A stretch of DNA of 50,993 bases. Source: Flectobacillus roseus (GTDB lineage Bacteria; Bacteroidota; Bacteroidia; Cytophagales; Spirosomataceae). Positions 17,727-25,938 of this stretch are shown here, piece after piece. A program made the position numbers and the translations under genes. Each line of letters begins with the position of its first letter. Positions within the stretch are counted from its first letter, which is position 1. The DNA lies in assembly GCF_030056665.1 (NCBI RefSeq), contig NZ_JASHIG010000043.1; one strand, given 5' to 3'. The notes under the pieces are model-generated. The model made no database searches and had not been told where the DNA came from. It worked only from the letters and a program-made list of their open reading frames with translations.

Positions 17727-17840
17727 AATACCTATTCTTGTTTCAAAATGAAATTACAAAACATCTAGGAAACAAGAATAGGCATCAGTGAATATTAGCG
17801 TTGAATTTTGAGTAGAGAATTAAGATTTTTCAACAATTGC

Positions 17841-17941
17841 TGATTTGGGATTTCTGATTTCGGAAATAGAGTAAAATACCGCTAATTCTTCAAAACATAA
17901 AAGAATACACTTCCGAAATCCAACATCTGATATCCGAAATA
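17841..17941. repeat. Inverted-repeat element, TTTCGGATAT family (copy B, complete)
   Basis: The left end TGATTTGGGATTTCTGATTT (from 17841) and the right end TTCCGAAATCCAACATCTGA (from 17911) enclose about 100 bases without a gene. To its right, AAAATCCTTCATACAGCACC (17961-17980) and AACTCACAATTC belong to a second family seen at 23283 and 44570, so two element types are nested or adjacent here. Confidence 0.6.
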
Positions 17942-18017
17942 GATAAAATAGATAGTTTTTAAAATCCTTCATACAGCACCAACTCACAATTCAAAACTCA
18001 TCATTCAGCACTAATAC

Positions 18018-19391
18018 TTAATAACCTGGGTTTTGAGTCAAATTTTTATTGGCAGCACGCTGGTTTTCAGGAATTGGGAATAATACAGCGGTTGATTTCC
18101 AAGTATTTTTTCTAATTCCTCCCAAAACAGCATCGGCTCGACCTGTACGTTTCAAATCAAGCCAACGATGTCCCCATTCTCCAAATAGTTCTAGCTGTCT
18201 CTCTTTTTCAATAGCCAGTAACAATTGGTCTTTGGTAATAGTACTCGTCAAAGCGGCTAATCCTGCTCTTTTACGAATAATATCTACGTCGGCTTTTGCT
18301 TCTACAATTTTACCTTGCTGAGCTTTAGCTTCTGCATCAATTAAATACAATTCGGCAAAACGTAAACCTACGTTGTATTCATTTCCAGTGCCAGTTCTTA
18401 CTTTGTACTTATTGATAAAGTAATATTTTACACCACCTACAGTCGTAACACCTGCCCAGTTTGTTTTTCTTAAATCAGCATCCTCAAATGATTTGTAGAG
18501 AGTATCTACAAGCGTGTAGGCAGGAATAACACCAGACGCCGCTAAGAAGTTAGCCCCGAAAGTTGATACTCCAGTTAAATTGGCCTGTTGCCAAACAATT
18601 TCGTTACTTGTATTCACAAATACGTCTGCCAATGCTGGTAAAGTATAGGCTTGCGAGCTGATCACAGAGGTAGCATTAGTTTCAGCATTTGCCCAGTCTT
18701 TTGTATACAAATACGCTCTTGCTAACAAAGTTGACGCAGCATGTTTATTGGCTCTAGCCTTAAACGTTCCCGCGTAAGTAGCAGGAAGTTGCGCTTGCGC
18801 TTCTTTCAAATCGGTAATGATTTGTTTCCAAACATCAGCAGCAGGCGTTCTTGGCAAAGTCGCATTGGTGGCATAATCAGCGTCAGCGGTTAGCGGCATA
18901 GGTACATCCCCAAATAAATTTACCAAATAAAAGTAAGTTAGGGCTCGAATAAATTTTGCCTCTCCTAACAATTGGTCCTTTATCGACGGCGTCAATGTTT
19001 GTGATTGATTCAGACCAGCAATAGCGTTATTGGCATTTTTGATTTCCTGATAAGCAATATACCAAATAGAGTTTTCTACCAATGAATTAGTATTAGTCAA
19101 CGCATTTCTTTCAAATTCATCGTATGAAGTATTAACCGTATTGTATTGAATATCATCCGCTGACATGCCAGGAAAGAAAGTACTTGCCTGAACAAAATTG
19201 GTCATTGTACCCGTAGAATACAATCCAAGCACAGCACTAGTTGCGGTAGCATCTGCCTTGAAAACATCCTGAGACACAACTTGTGTTGGAGGAGCACCAA
19301 GATCTACAAACGACTCACATGAGCTAAACAAAGTCGAAATAGCGATGGCTGATACCCAAAATCCACTTTTAAATTTATGTATAGTAATCAT
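18018..19391 (-). CDS. SusD/RagB-family surface nutrient-binding lipoprotein
   Basis: The 457-residue lipoprotein (lipobox LFSSC, Cys about residue 26, followed by acidic residues as in surface-exported Bacteroidota lipoproteins) has the SusD/RagB fold: the N-terminal helical SusD-like segment (ADATATSAVLGLYSTG), TPR helices (LLGEAKFIRALTYFYLVNLFGDVPM) and the C-terminal RagB signature (ELFGEWGHRWLDLKRTGR). SusD proteins form the lid of the SusC channel and bind the ligand. The gene starts 11 bases after the SusC stop codon. No glycoside hydrolase gene is linked to the pair, so the ligand may be a peptide or another nutrient rather than a glycan. Confidence 0.92.
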   Translation of the reverse strand: MITIHKFKSGFWVSAIAISTLFSSCESFVDLGAPPTQVVSQDVFKADATATSAVLGLYSTGTMTNFVQASTFFPGMSADDIQYNTVNTSYDEFERNALTNTNSLVENSIWYIAYQEIKNANNAIAGLNQSQTLTPSIKDQLLGEAKFIRALTYFYLVNLFGDVPMPLTADADYATNATLPRTPAADVWKQIITDLKEAQAQLPATYAGTFKARANKHAASTLLARAYLYTKDWANAETNATSVISSQAYTLPALADVFVNTSNEIVWQQANLTGVSTFGANFLAASGVIPAYTLVDTLYKSFEDADLRKTNWAGVTTVGGVKYYFINKYKVRTGTGNEYNVGLRFAELYLIDAEAKAQQGKIVEAKADVDIIRKRAGLAALTSTITKDQLLLAIEKERQLELFGEWGHRWLDLKRTGRADAVLGGIRKNTWKSTAVLFPIPENQRAANKNLTQNPGY

Positions 19392-19402
19392 AGTAAATTC
19401 AA

Positions 19403-22400
19403 TTAAAATGAGCAGTTAAGTCCTAACATGATGGTTCTGAGTGGAGGCAATACTTGCCCAATTGTTCCTGTTCCCAAACCAGAGGGGCCACCTTGAACTT
19501 GTGTCTCTGTATCCAAAATGTATTTGTTTTTTGACCAAGTAAACAAATTTTGTCCTTGAACAAACACACGGCAGTTGGTCATACCAATCGCTTTAGCAAT
19601 TTGACTTGGGAACTGGTACGAAACACTTGCGGAGCGCATTTTCAAGTAGGAAGCATCACCCCAAAAAACATCCGATGAGCTAAAGAAATTGTAAGAACTG
19701 GCAATTGCTGTACCTGCGGTAGCCGATGCCCCCGGAAGACTCGCCATATCACCTTCTTGTTTCCAAATATTCAGATAAGAGGCATTTTGGTTGGTAAGTG
19801 CTCCTGGCCTTGTGTTGATGATATTGGTTTGTCCGAAACGATGATTGAATTGGAAGAAAATATCAAATTGGAATCCTTTGTACGAAACTGAGTTGCCCAA
19901 ACCACCATAATAGGGTGTGCCTATTTTGGCAACATATCTGTCATTAAAATCTACGATACCGTCCTTGTTGATATCTTCGTACTCAGCAGCCCCTGTTTTT
20001 GAGTCTACACCAATAAAATGTAATAAACGGGTAAAGTTGATTGGCTGACCAATGACATAAGAGCTACTCGAAAAAGTGTTTTCTATACCATCAAATTTGA
20101 GTAGCTTATTTTGAGGCAAGGTAATATTGAAAGTAGTTGTCCATTTCCAATCTCCACGAGAAATATTCGTGGTATTTACCTCAAATTCCCAACCACTATT
20201 TTCAATCAAAGCTGGTAAGTTTGCCTGTACTGAGTTATACCCACTTTGGGTTGGAACACGTAAATAGCCTATCTGATTATCTGAGCGGTTATTGTAATAT
20301 TCTGCTGTAAATAATACTTTATCTTTCAAGAAAACCAACTCCAAGGCTGCCTCAAACTTCTTGGTAGTCTCCCATTGAATGTTGGCATTTGGTAAACTCA
20401 AAGGAATCAATGACGGATTACTCAAATAGGAGGTTGAAGTGTTATAAAGCGGTAAATACAAGTAGTTTGAGATCTGGTCATTACCAGTTGTTCCATAACT
20501 TGCACGTAATTTACCGAAGCTCAAAGCTGAGATACTTTTGGCAAAATCCTCCTGTGAGAATACCCAAGCAGCCCCCAAAGCACCAAAATTACCAAAACGA
20601 TTGTTAGGACCGAATCTTGAAGAACCATCACGACGGAATGTCGCATTGACAAAATATTTGCCTTGCCAATCATAATTTAAACGTCCGAATATTGCATTGT
20701 ACTTGTATTCAACAATGTTATTGTAGTTAACAGTTATTAAACCCGCGCCAGATAGGGTATTCAACAACGCCTCCGTACTGTAATTGGAACCTGTCAAATA
20801 AAACCCATTAGAAGTATTATGTTGCCAGCTTGCTCCCACTACCGCCAAAAGTTTGCCTTTGCCAATTTCTTTTACATATTCCGCCGTTGGTTCGATAATA
20901 TAGTTTTGAGCCTTATTATCTGCAAAGTTTAATGTACTTGTTGGGTTTGAAGCTGGGTTCAACACGGATGCAGGCGTCAAGTTCTTCTGCTCTAAGTCTG
21001 TAATGGTATATCCAAAATTTGCCTTTAAGTTTAATCCTTTCGTTACATTATAACGAACCGTTGCATTACTAATCAAATTGGTGGTATTGGCATTGTTCTG
21101 ACGCATCAAAGTCGACAAAGGATTGGTGAAGTTGTTTGACCAAAACATCTTTCCATTGGCATCGTACAAAGGTAAATTTGGAGGAAGGTTATACACTGAA
21201 GACAAATCGCTTTGTGGCAAATTTGTTTTATCCTTCGAATAACTTAACGCTAAGGTAAAATTCAATTTCTTATTTCTCGTACTATGATCTAGATTTAATC
21301 TACTCGAAAAACGTGTACTTGAGTAATCTCCCGGGAAAATCGTAGTTTCGTTGCGATACCCCAAATTGAATATAAATTTGGTAAAAGCATCACCACCAGA
21401 TAATGACGTTTGTACATCACTTACTTTACCTGTACCTCCCAAGAAATACTTTTGCCAGTCGGTAGTTTTCGTTTTATCCCATAAGGTTAAATCTGGCGCA
21501 TTACTTGTATTAGGTGTAACACCATCATTTCTAAATGCCTGTGTTCTAAGATCATAATATTGATCTGGACTTAGCATTGGAATAAAGCGGTTCAATTCTG
21601 TAAAACCAGTTGAAGCGTTCACATCAAATTTTGTTTTACCAGACTGTCCTCTTTTTGTCGTAATCAACACTACGCCATTGGCACCACGAGAACCATAAAT
21701 AGCGGTTGCATCGGCATCTTTCAAAATATCAATTCGCTCAATATCGTTCGGATTAATCATGCTAAATGGGCTTACACCCCCATTTGCACCTGAAATACCA
21801 AAAGCATTAAGGTTATCAGTCGCTGGACTACCACCATTAAAATTGGTAAACGGCACACCATCAATCATGTATAAAGGAATTGTTCCTGATGACAATGACC
21901 CCTGACCACGAATTTGTATTTGGACAGCACTCCCTGGCAAACCATTGTTTTGAGCAATTTGAGCTCCTGCAATACGTCCTGGTAAAGCAGCTAATACGTT
22001 TGCTACTGGCTGTTTCCCGATTTCAGCCGAGGTAATCGACGTTACCGAACCAGTATTGATTCTTTTGGAAGAAGTACCGTAGCCAATTACTACTACCTCG
22101 TCTAATGAACGAAATGCTTGTTTCAACGAAATTTTGAGATTCGTTGCACTTCCAACGGTAACACTATACGATTCATAACCAACATAGGTAAATAGTAGCA
22201 CATAGCCTTTTTTCGCCACGACTCTAAATCTACCTTTTTCGTCAGTAATTGTACCAAAAGGTGTACCCTTCGCTGTCACCGAAACCCCAATCAGTGGATC
22301 ACCAGATTCGGCAGCGACTACAGTTCCTGTAACTTCCTCCCCTTGGTTGCTTTCGGCTTGGGCATTGGGCAAACCATTTGCTTTTAACAAATTCAAATTG

Positions 22401-22771
22401 TTGTCTACCACCTTCGACAAAATAATCATACGATTGTCTTGCACCGAAAATTTAATACCAAGTGGTTTCAAAAGTACCTCCAAAGCACTTCCTAGAGTTT
22501 CTTTTGTAGAGTTAATAGATACAATTTGATTGATATTGATTTGGCTACTGCTATACACAAACTTTACTTTCGCTTCTTTTTCTAGTTGCGTTAATGCAGC
22601 CTTCAATTTCACGTTCTCTACCTTGACGGCAATATTCTGATTTAGAATACCTTGTGCAAGATTTACATGGGCGTGAATAATTCCTGTGAACACCATAATT
22701 ATGATGGCCTGACACATCGTAAACCGCATAATTCGAAGGATTAATTCTTTGATTCGATAATTTTCTGTCAT
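19403..22771 (-). CDS. SusC/RagA TonB-dependent transporter with STN signalling domain
   Basis: The 1122-residue outer-membrane receptor begins with a membrane-like leader, then an STN domain (about residues 45-115, VKLKAALTQLEKEAKVKFVY), a carboxypeptidase-like beta-sandwich (GTVVAAESGDPLIGVSVTAKG), the TonB box/plug (SLDEVVVIGYGTSSKRINTG; VLAALPGRIAGAQI; RGANGVVLITTKRG) and a large C-terminal barrel. The STN domain normally contacts a FecR anti-sigma factor, and fecR and an ECF sigma gene lie directly upstream, so ligand binding probably induces its own operon. The 5' leader contains a hairpin and an apparent antisense transcript. Confidence 0.93.
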   Translation of the reverse strand: MTENYRIKELILRIMRFTMCQAIIIMVFTGIIHAHVNLAQGILNQNIAVKVENVKLKAALTQLEKEAKVKFVYSSSQININQIVSINSTKETLGSALEVLLKPLGIKFSVQDNRMIILSKVVDNNLNLLKANGLPNAQAESNQGEEVTGTVVAAESGDPLIGVSVTAKGTPFGTITDEKGRFRVVAKKGYVLLFTYVGYESYSVTVGSATNLKISLKQAFRSLDEVVVIGYGTSSKRINTGSVTSITSAEIGKQPVANVLAALPGRIAGAQIAQNNGLPGSAVQIQIRGQGSLSSGTIPLYMIDGVPFTNFNGGSPATDNLNAFGISGANGGVSPFSMINPNDIERIDILKDADATAIYGSRGANGVVLITTKRGQSGKTKFDVNASTGFTELNRFIPMLSPDQYYDLRTQAFRNDGVTPNTSNAPDLTLWDKTKTTDWQKYFLGGTGKVSDVQTSLSGGDAFTKFIFNLGYRNETTIFPGDYSSTRFSSRLNLDHSTRNKKLNFTLALSYSKDKTNLPQSDLSSVYNLPPNLPLYDANGKMFWSNNFTNPLSTLMRQNNANTTNLISNATVRYNVTKGLNLKANFGYTITDLEQKNLTPASVLNPASNPTSTLNFADNKAQNYIIEPTAEYVKEIGKGKLLAVVGASWQHNTSNGFYLTGSNYSTEALLNTLSGAGLITVNYNNIVEYKYNAIFGRLNYDWQGKYFVNATFRRDGSSRFGPNNRFGNFGALGAAWVFSQEDFAKSISALSFGKLRASYGTTGNDQISNYLYLPLYNTSTSYLSNPSLIPLSLPNANIQWETTKKFEAALELVFLKDKVLFTAEYYNNRSDNQIGYLRVPTQSGYNSVQANLPALIENSGWEFEVNTTNISRGDWKWTTTFNITLPQNKLLKFDGIENTFSSSSYVIGQPINFTRLLHFIGVDSKTGAAEYEDINKDGIVDFNDRYVAKIGTPYYGGLGNSVSYKGFQFDIFFQFNHRFGQTNIINTRPGALTNQNASYLNIWKQEGDMASLPGASATAGTAIASSYNFFSSSDVFWGDASYLKMRSASVSYQFPSQIAKAIGMTNCRVFVQGQNLFTWSKNKYILDTETQVQGGPSGLGTGTIGQVLPPLRTIMLGLNCSF

Positions 22772-22795
22772 ACCTTTGATAGGGTTTTATTCTTT

Positions 22796-22826
22796 TTTGA
22801 AATGGAGGGATAAGACAATATTTTCT
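22796..22826 (+). promoter_or_regulatory. Plus-strand promoter candidate antisense to the susC leader
   Basis: TTTG (22796-22799), a 19-base spacer and TATTTTCT (22819-22826) fit TTTG-N19-21-TAnnTTTG with two mismatches in the -7 box. It points away from susC, towards a strong terminator 70 bases on. Confidence 0.45.
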
Positions 22827-22830
22827 CACC

Positions 22831-22903
22831 ACCGCTGCCGAGCGGTGTGACGAAACAAATAAATTCGAGGGCAAGAGTGCTGGAACCACTCTTGTCTTTT
22901 TTT
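22831..22903 (+). ncRNA. Candidate cis-antisense small RNA opposite the susC leader
   Basis: The predicted RNA is about 73 nt. It starts with a perfect hairpin CACCGCT-GCCG-AGCGGTG (22830-22847) and ends with a textbook intrinsic terminator: CAAGAGTG (22872-22879), loop CTGGAAC, CACTCTTG (22887-22894), then TCTTTTTTT. No plus-strand gene precedes this terminator, so it needs another explanation. Antisense RNAs in this position, between the anti-sigma gene and susC, are known in Bacteroides (DonS type), where they repress their cognate SusC/SusD operon. Expression here is inferred from sequence only. Confidence 0.5.
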
Positions 22904-23141
22904 ATGCTTGGATTTTTTTCATTTGACGTTTTGGCTTTAAGGGTTGACGAATTAGTTAAGGAAATTTAATTTTTAGAGTGATAAAAATTTTAGTGCTGAA
23001 TGAAATTCAAGTATCTGGCTTTCGGCTTTTAGCTAAGGGCTCTCGGCAAAAATATTTCTTATGAGTTCAAAGAAACATTTCTTCCAAATGTTTTGGCTAA
23101 CAGCACTGAACCTATCAAATTCAATCTTATTTTGCACTTTA

Positions 23142-23202
23142 ATAGTTCAAGACTTAGTCTTGGACTCATTTTTTTAACAGTTTAAAACTGTTAAAAAAAT
23201 GC
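23142..23202. repeat. CAAGACTTAGTCTTG-family half element with strong hairpin
   Basis: ATAGTTCAAGACTTAGTCTT (from 23142) is followed by a near-perfect palindrome CATTTTTTTAACAGTTT / AAAACTGTTAAAAAAATG (23167-23202). It lies in the 740-base gap between susC and fecR. Confidence 0.55.
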
Positions 23203-23282
23203 AATGAAACAATCCAAACACCTGAATGACACTTACTCATGTTGACTACTGGAACTAGTCTAATGATTGATTAATCTTCAAG

Positions 23283-23432
23283 TATGAATTATGAGTTGTG
23301 AATTAGTACTTTACGAAGGATTTATGATGTTCCGAAACATTCATTTCCTGAGCATTTTTGCAGTAGCGGCAATTTTATTTTAAAAACAAAACTTAATCCA
23401 TCGTACAGTACTCGTTGTGAATTGTGAATCTA
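23283..23432. repeat. GAATTATGAGTTGTGAATT / AAGGATTT inverted element
   Basis: GAATTATGAGTTGTGAATTA (from 23286) plus GTACTTTACGAAGGATTT faces the inverted TTAATCCATCGTACAGTACT and GTTGTGAATTGTGAATC (to about 23430). Similar ends occur near 16452, 17961-18015, 36782 and 44570. No gene lies inside. Confidence 0.5.
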
Positions 23433-23511
23433 TTTTTTCAAATATTAGCGCTTTTGTATTAAAAAGTCGTTGATTAATAGCATGACGATTATATAAACAA
23501 AACTCCTCAAT

Positions 23512-24483
23512 CTATCTGCACCCCTCAGCTTTCAAAAAAACTTTGTTCCCCTCAATCACATAACTGCCATTCATAATTTGACAAAGAATCGTCATGGTTT
23601 TATCCAATGACTGGTCTGTAAAATCTGCGGTGATTAAACAGTTTCCTATCGTGTTGTTGGTAAGCTCAAATTCTACATCAAACTTGGTCGAGATTTTTTC
23701 TATTACATCCGACATTCGAGCATCTTCAAAACTCATATTATACTCAGTATTAAGCAAATACGAAGCGGCATTTTCAGCGGTTGCTGCCTTAATTTCTTTT
23801 TCTTGTGGCATACAAATGGCCTTTCCCGATGGAAGTACCAACGTATGCTTACTACCATTTGCCAAAGAAACTGCTACTTTGCCAGTAAATACTACCACTT
23901 CGATATGATTGCCAACTGGTCGAATATTAAAACTTGTACCTAATACCTTGGTATTCATACCATTGGAGTGAACAATAAAAGGATGACTTGCATCTTTGGC
24001 AACCTCAAATAACGCCTCTCCAATCAAATTTACCTCACGAGTAGCATTCACAAAATGCTCAGGGTATGTCAATGAACTGTTCCCCTTTAGCCATATAATA
24101 CTGCCATCTTCTAAAATCACCTTTTTTGTTTTACCAACTGAAAAGGCTTGAAAAGTTTCATTCTTTAAATCAAACGTATCATAACCCATTGGGCTCAAAG
24201 CAAATATTCCTCCCAATACCAACAATACAGACGCGGCAATTCTGGCAATCTTATTGAATCCAAATGGTATTATTCTAGCAGGGGTTTCCTCGCTCAAACG
24301 TGCTTGAATTTGTTGATACATTTTACTCTTCAAAGCACCTTCTTTAGCGATTTCCTTTTCTAGCGATTCATCGGTCTTTTCGGTCAATGAATCTAACCAT
24401 TGCTCAATCAAGATTTTCTCAGCAGGCGAACAATTTCCTTGCTGATATTTTTCAAACAGAATTAATAATTTACGGTCTTGCAT
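23512..24483 (-). CDS. FecR-family anti-sigma factor
   Basis: The start at 24483 gives MQDRKLLILFEKYQQGNCSP, the usual FecR N-terminus with the cytoplasmic anti-sigma helix bundle; an alternative ATG at 24528 would add 15 residues. One membrane helix (IAASVLLVLGGIFALSPMGY) follows, then the periplasmic FecR domain (VILEDGSIIWLKGNSSLTYPEHF, GEALFEVAKDASHPFIVHS) and a C-terminal DUF4974 domain (NMSFEDARMSDVIEKISTKF) that contacts the STN domain of SusC. It holds the ECF sigma factor inactive until SusC signals. The gap to susC is 740 bases and holds repeats and the antisense RNA candidate. Confidence 0.9.
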   Translation of the reverse strand: MQDRKLLILFEKYQQGNCSPAEKILIEQWLDSLTEKTDESLEKEIAKEGALKSKMYQQIQARLSEETPARIIPFGFNKIARIAASVLLVLGGIFALSPMGYDTFDLKNETFQAFSVGKTKKVILEDGSIIWLKGNSSLTYPEHFVNATREVNLIGEALFEVAKDASHPFIVHSNGMNTKVLGTSFNIRPVGNHIEVVVFTGKVAVSLANGSKHTLVLPSGKAICMPQEKEIKAATAENAASYLLNTEYNMSFEDARMSDVIEKISTKFDVEFELTNNTIGNCLITADFTDQSLDKTMTILCQIMNGSYVIEGNKVFLKAEGCR

Positions 24484-24770
24484 ATTTTTATGATAGTCTA
24501 CAAAAGGAATCAAAGAATATTTGGACATTTCCCCCAAACACCAAATATGATTTTATCTCTTTCTACTAGTGAAGTAAATTGATAATGAAATTACACCTAC
24601 TCCAAAACAAAAAAATTTAATAAAAACTTATTTTTGAGTAAAAATGCTTAGATATTGAGGGGTTGTGATTGAGCGAATGAGTAATTATTTCTGTGTATGA
24701 TTTTAACGTTAGAGACTTCAATGATTACGCTTGAAATTAGTGATTTTTGTAAAAAGGGAATTCATCCAAT

Positions 24771-25295
24771 CTATCTTATTACTCCAATTACAACCATCAA
24801 AATCAGAAAATCTCCTAAATCTTCACGAAGATGTTTGAGGGCTTTTGTCAAATGGTTTTCGACAGTTTTGTGCGAAATATTCAATTGTTGGGCAATTTCT
24901 TGAATGCTCAAATGTTGCACACGACTCATGCGAAATACTTCTTGGCATTTTTCGGGTAAGTCGCTCATGCTTTTTTCCAGCATCATGCGAAGTTCGTTGA
25001 AGGCAATACTCTCATTATTGGAATCATCGAAAAGTTGATCTCGAAAATAGGAAAATTGCGCCAAATAGTTATTTCTGACTTCCGCCGACTTCATAAAATT
25101 CAGCATTTGGAATTTGACGGCTTGATAGAGATAACCCGAAACAGAACTTTCGATTTTGGTCGTTTTGCGATTGGCCCACAAACTCACGAATACTTCTTGG
25201 ATAATTTCTTCACAGGTTTCTTTGTCGCGCAAACGATTGTAGGCATAAGCGTATAATTTGGACCAATAACGTTCATATATTTCGTCAAAGGCCAT
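24771..25295 (-). CDS. ECF sigma-70 factor (FecI-like)
   Basis: From the ATG at 25295 the 174-residue product has region 2 (FDEIYERYWSKLYAYAYNRL, CEEIIQEVFVSLW) and region 4 helix-turn-helix (LSIQEIAQQLNISHKTVENH), and ends in a hydrophobic tail. It would direct RNA polymerase to the adjacent fecR/susC/susD genes. The frame stays open upstream to 25382 and encodes DIELFSLLQEGKS, which matches the usual beginning of this family, but contains no ATG; an ATT or ATA start (for example 25373) is possible. The start is therefore uncertain. Confidence 0.88.
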   Translation of the reverse strand: MAFDEIYERYWSKLYAYAYNRLRDKETCEEIIQEVFVSLWANRKTTKIESSVSGYLYQAVKFQMLNFMKSAEVRNNYLAQFSYFRDQLFDDSNNESIAFNELRMMLEKSMSDLPEKCQEVFRMSRVQHLSIQEIAQQLNISHKTVENHLTKALKHLREDLGDFLILMVVIGVIR

Positions 25296-25640
25296 TGACT
25301 TTCCTTCTTGAAGAAGTGAAAAAAGTTCTATATCGCTATGTATTGGCGTGCTTTTGATGGGTTTAAATGGAATTATTAATGATTAGTTCTCATAAATTCG
25401 ATTTACAAAACTATGGGACTATTTAAAAAAGCAAAGCTTTTAAGCTAGTTTTTTCTGAGAGAATTTTCAAAAAACAAAATACTAATAGGTTAAAGCTCTC
25501 TGCTATTGATTGATTCTTAGAAAAAATCTCAATAGAAATTTAGATTAATGACCATTTATAATGAATATACATGTAATAAAAAAAGTATTATCCTACAAGA
25601 AAGATAGACTTAAATAAGAGATAGAATCAAGTGGTGTGAT

Positions 25641-25790
25641 GAATTGCGGATTTGGGATTTCTGATTTCGGAAGTAAAGTAAAATACCTTTGTTTTTTACA
25701 AAATAATTGTAAAAGCTCCATAGGAACAACAGAAAGCCAACTTACTATCTTGAAGTCTTTCGCACCTACGGAGCTGATGAAAAATGTGGT
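25641..25790. repeat. Half copy of TTTCGGATAT element joined to a CTCCGTAGG palindrome
   Basis: GATTTGGGATTTCTGATTTC (from 25649) is one end of the 17841 element; the other end is missing. It runs into AAGCTCCATAGGAACAACAG (25714-25733) facing TCGCACCTACGGAGCT (25759-25774), a relative of the 39.7 kb palindromes. The gap 25386-25938 has no gene. Confidence 0.45.
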
Positions 25791-25828
25791 ATTAATAATG
25801 ATAATCAGTAGCATTTAAGTAGTAGGAA

Positions 25829-25935
25829 AGATTAAACTAATAGTATAACTGATGCAAAATTTGACTATAACCTTTTGATTATGAATATCTTCAAATAACC
25901 AATATACTGTTAAACAATAACCATTTCCTACTTAT
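25829..25935. repeat. A/T-rich repeat downstream of the kinase gene
   Basis: ATTAAACTAATAGTATAACT (from 25829) to CCTACTTA (25935) resembles 30685-30789 over its whole length (about two thirds identical by eye). Both copies begin right behind the stop codon of a minus-strand gene of the same operon. A shorter inverted relative lies at 33748-33785. Confidence 0.5.
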
Positions 25936-25938
25936 CTC

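Noticed and set aside
22551..22889. 112-codon minus-strand frame overlapping the susC start
   Set aside because: It lies in a different frame over the susC N-terminus and leader, with no domain signature; it is a shadow frame.
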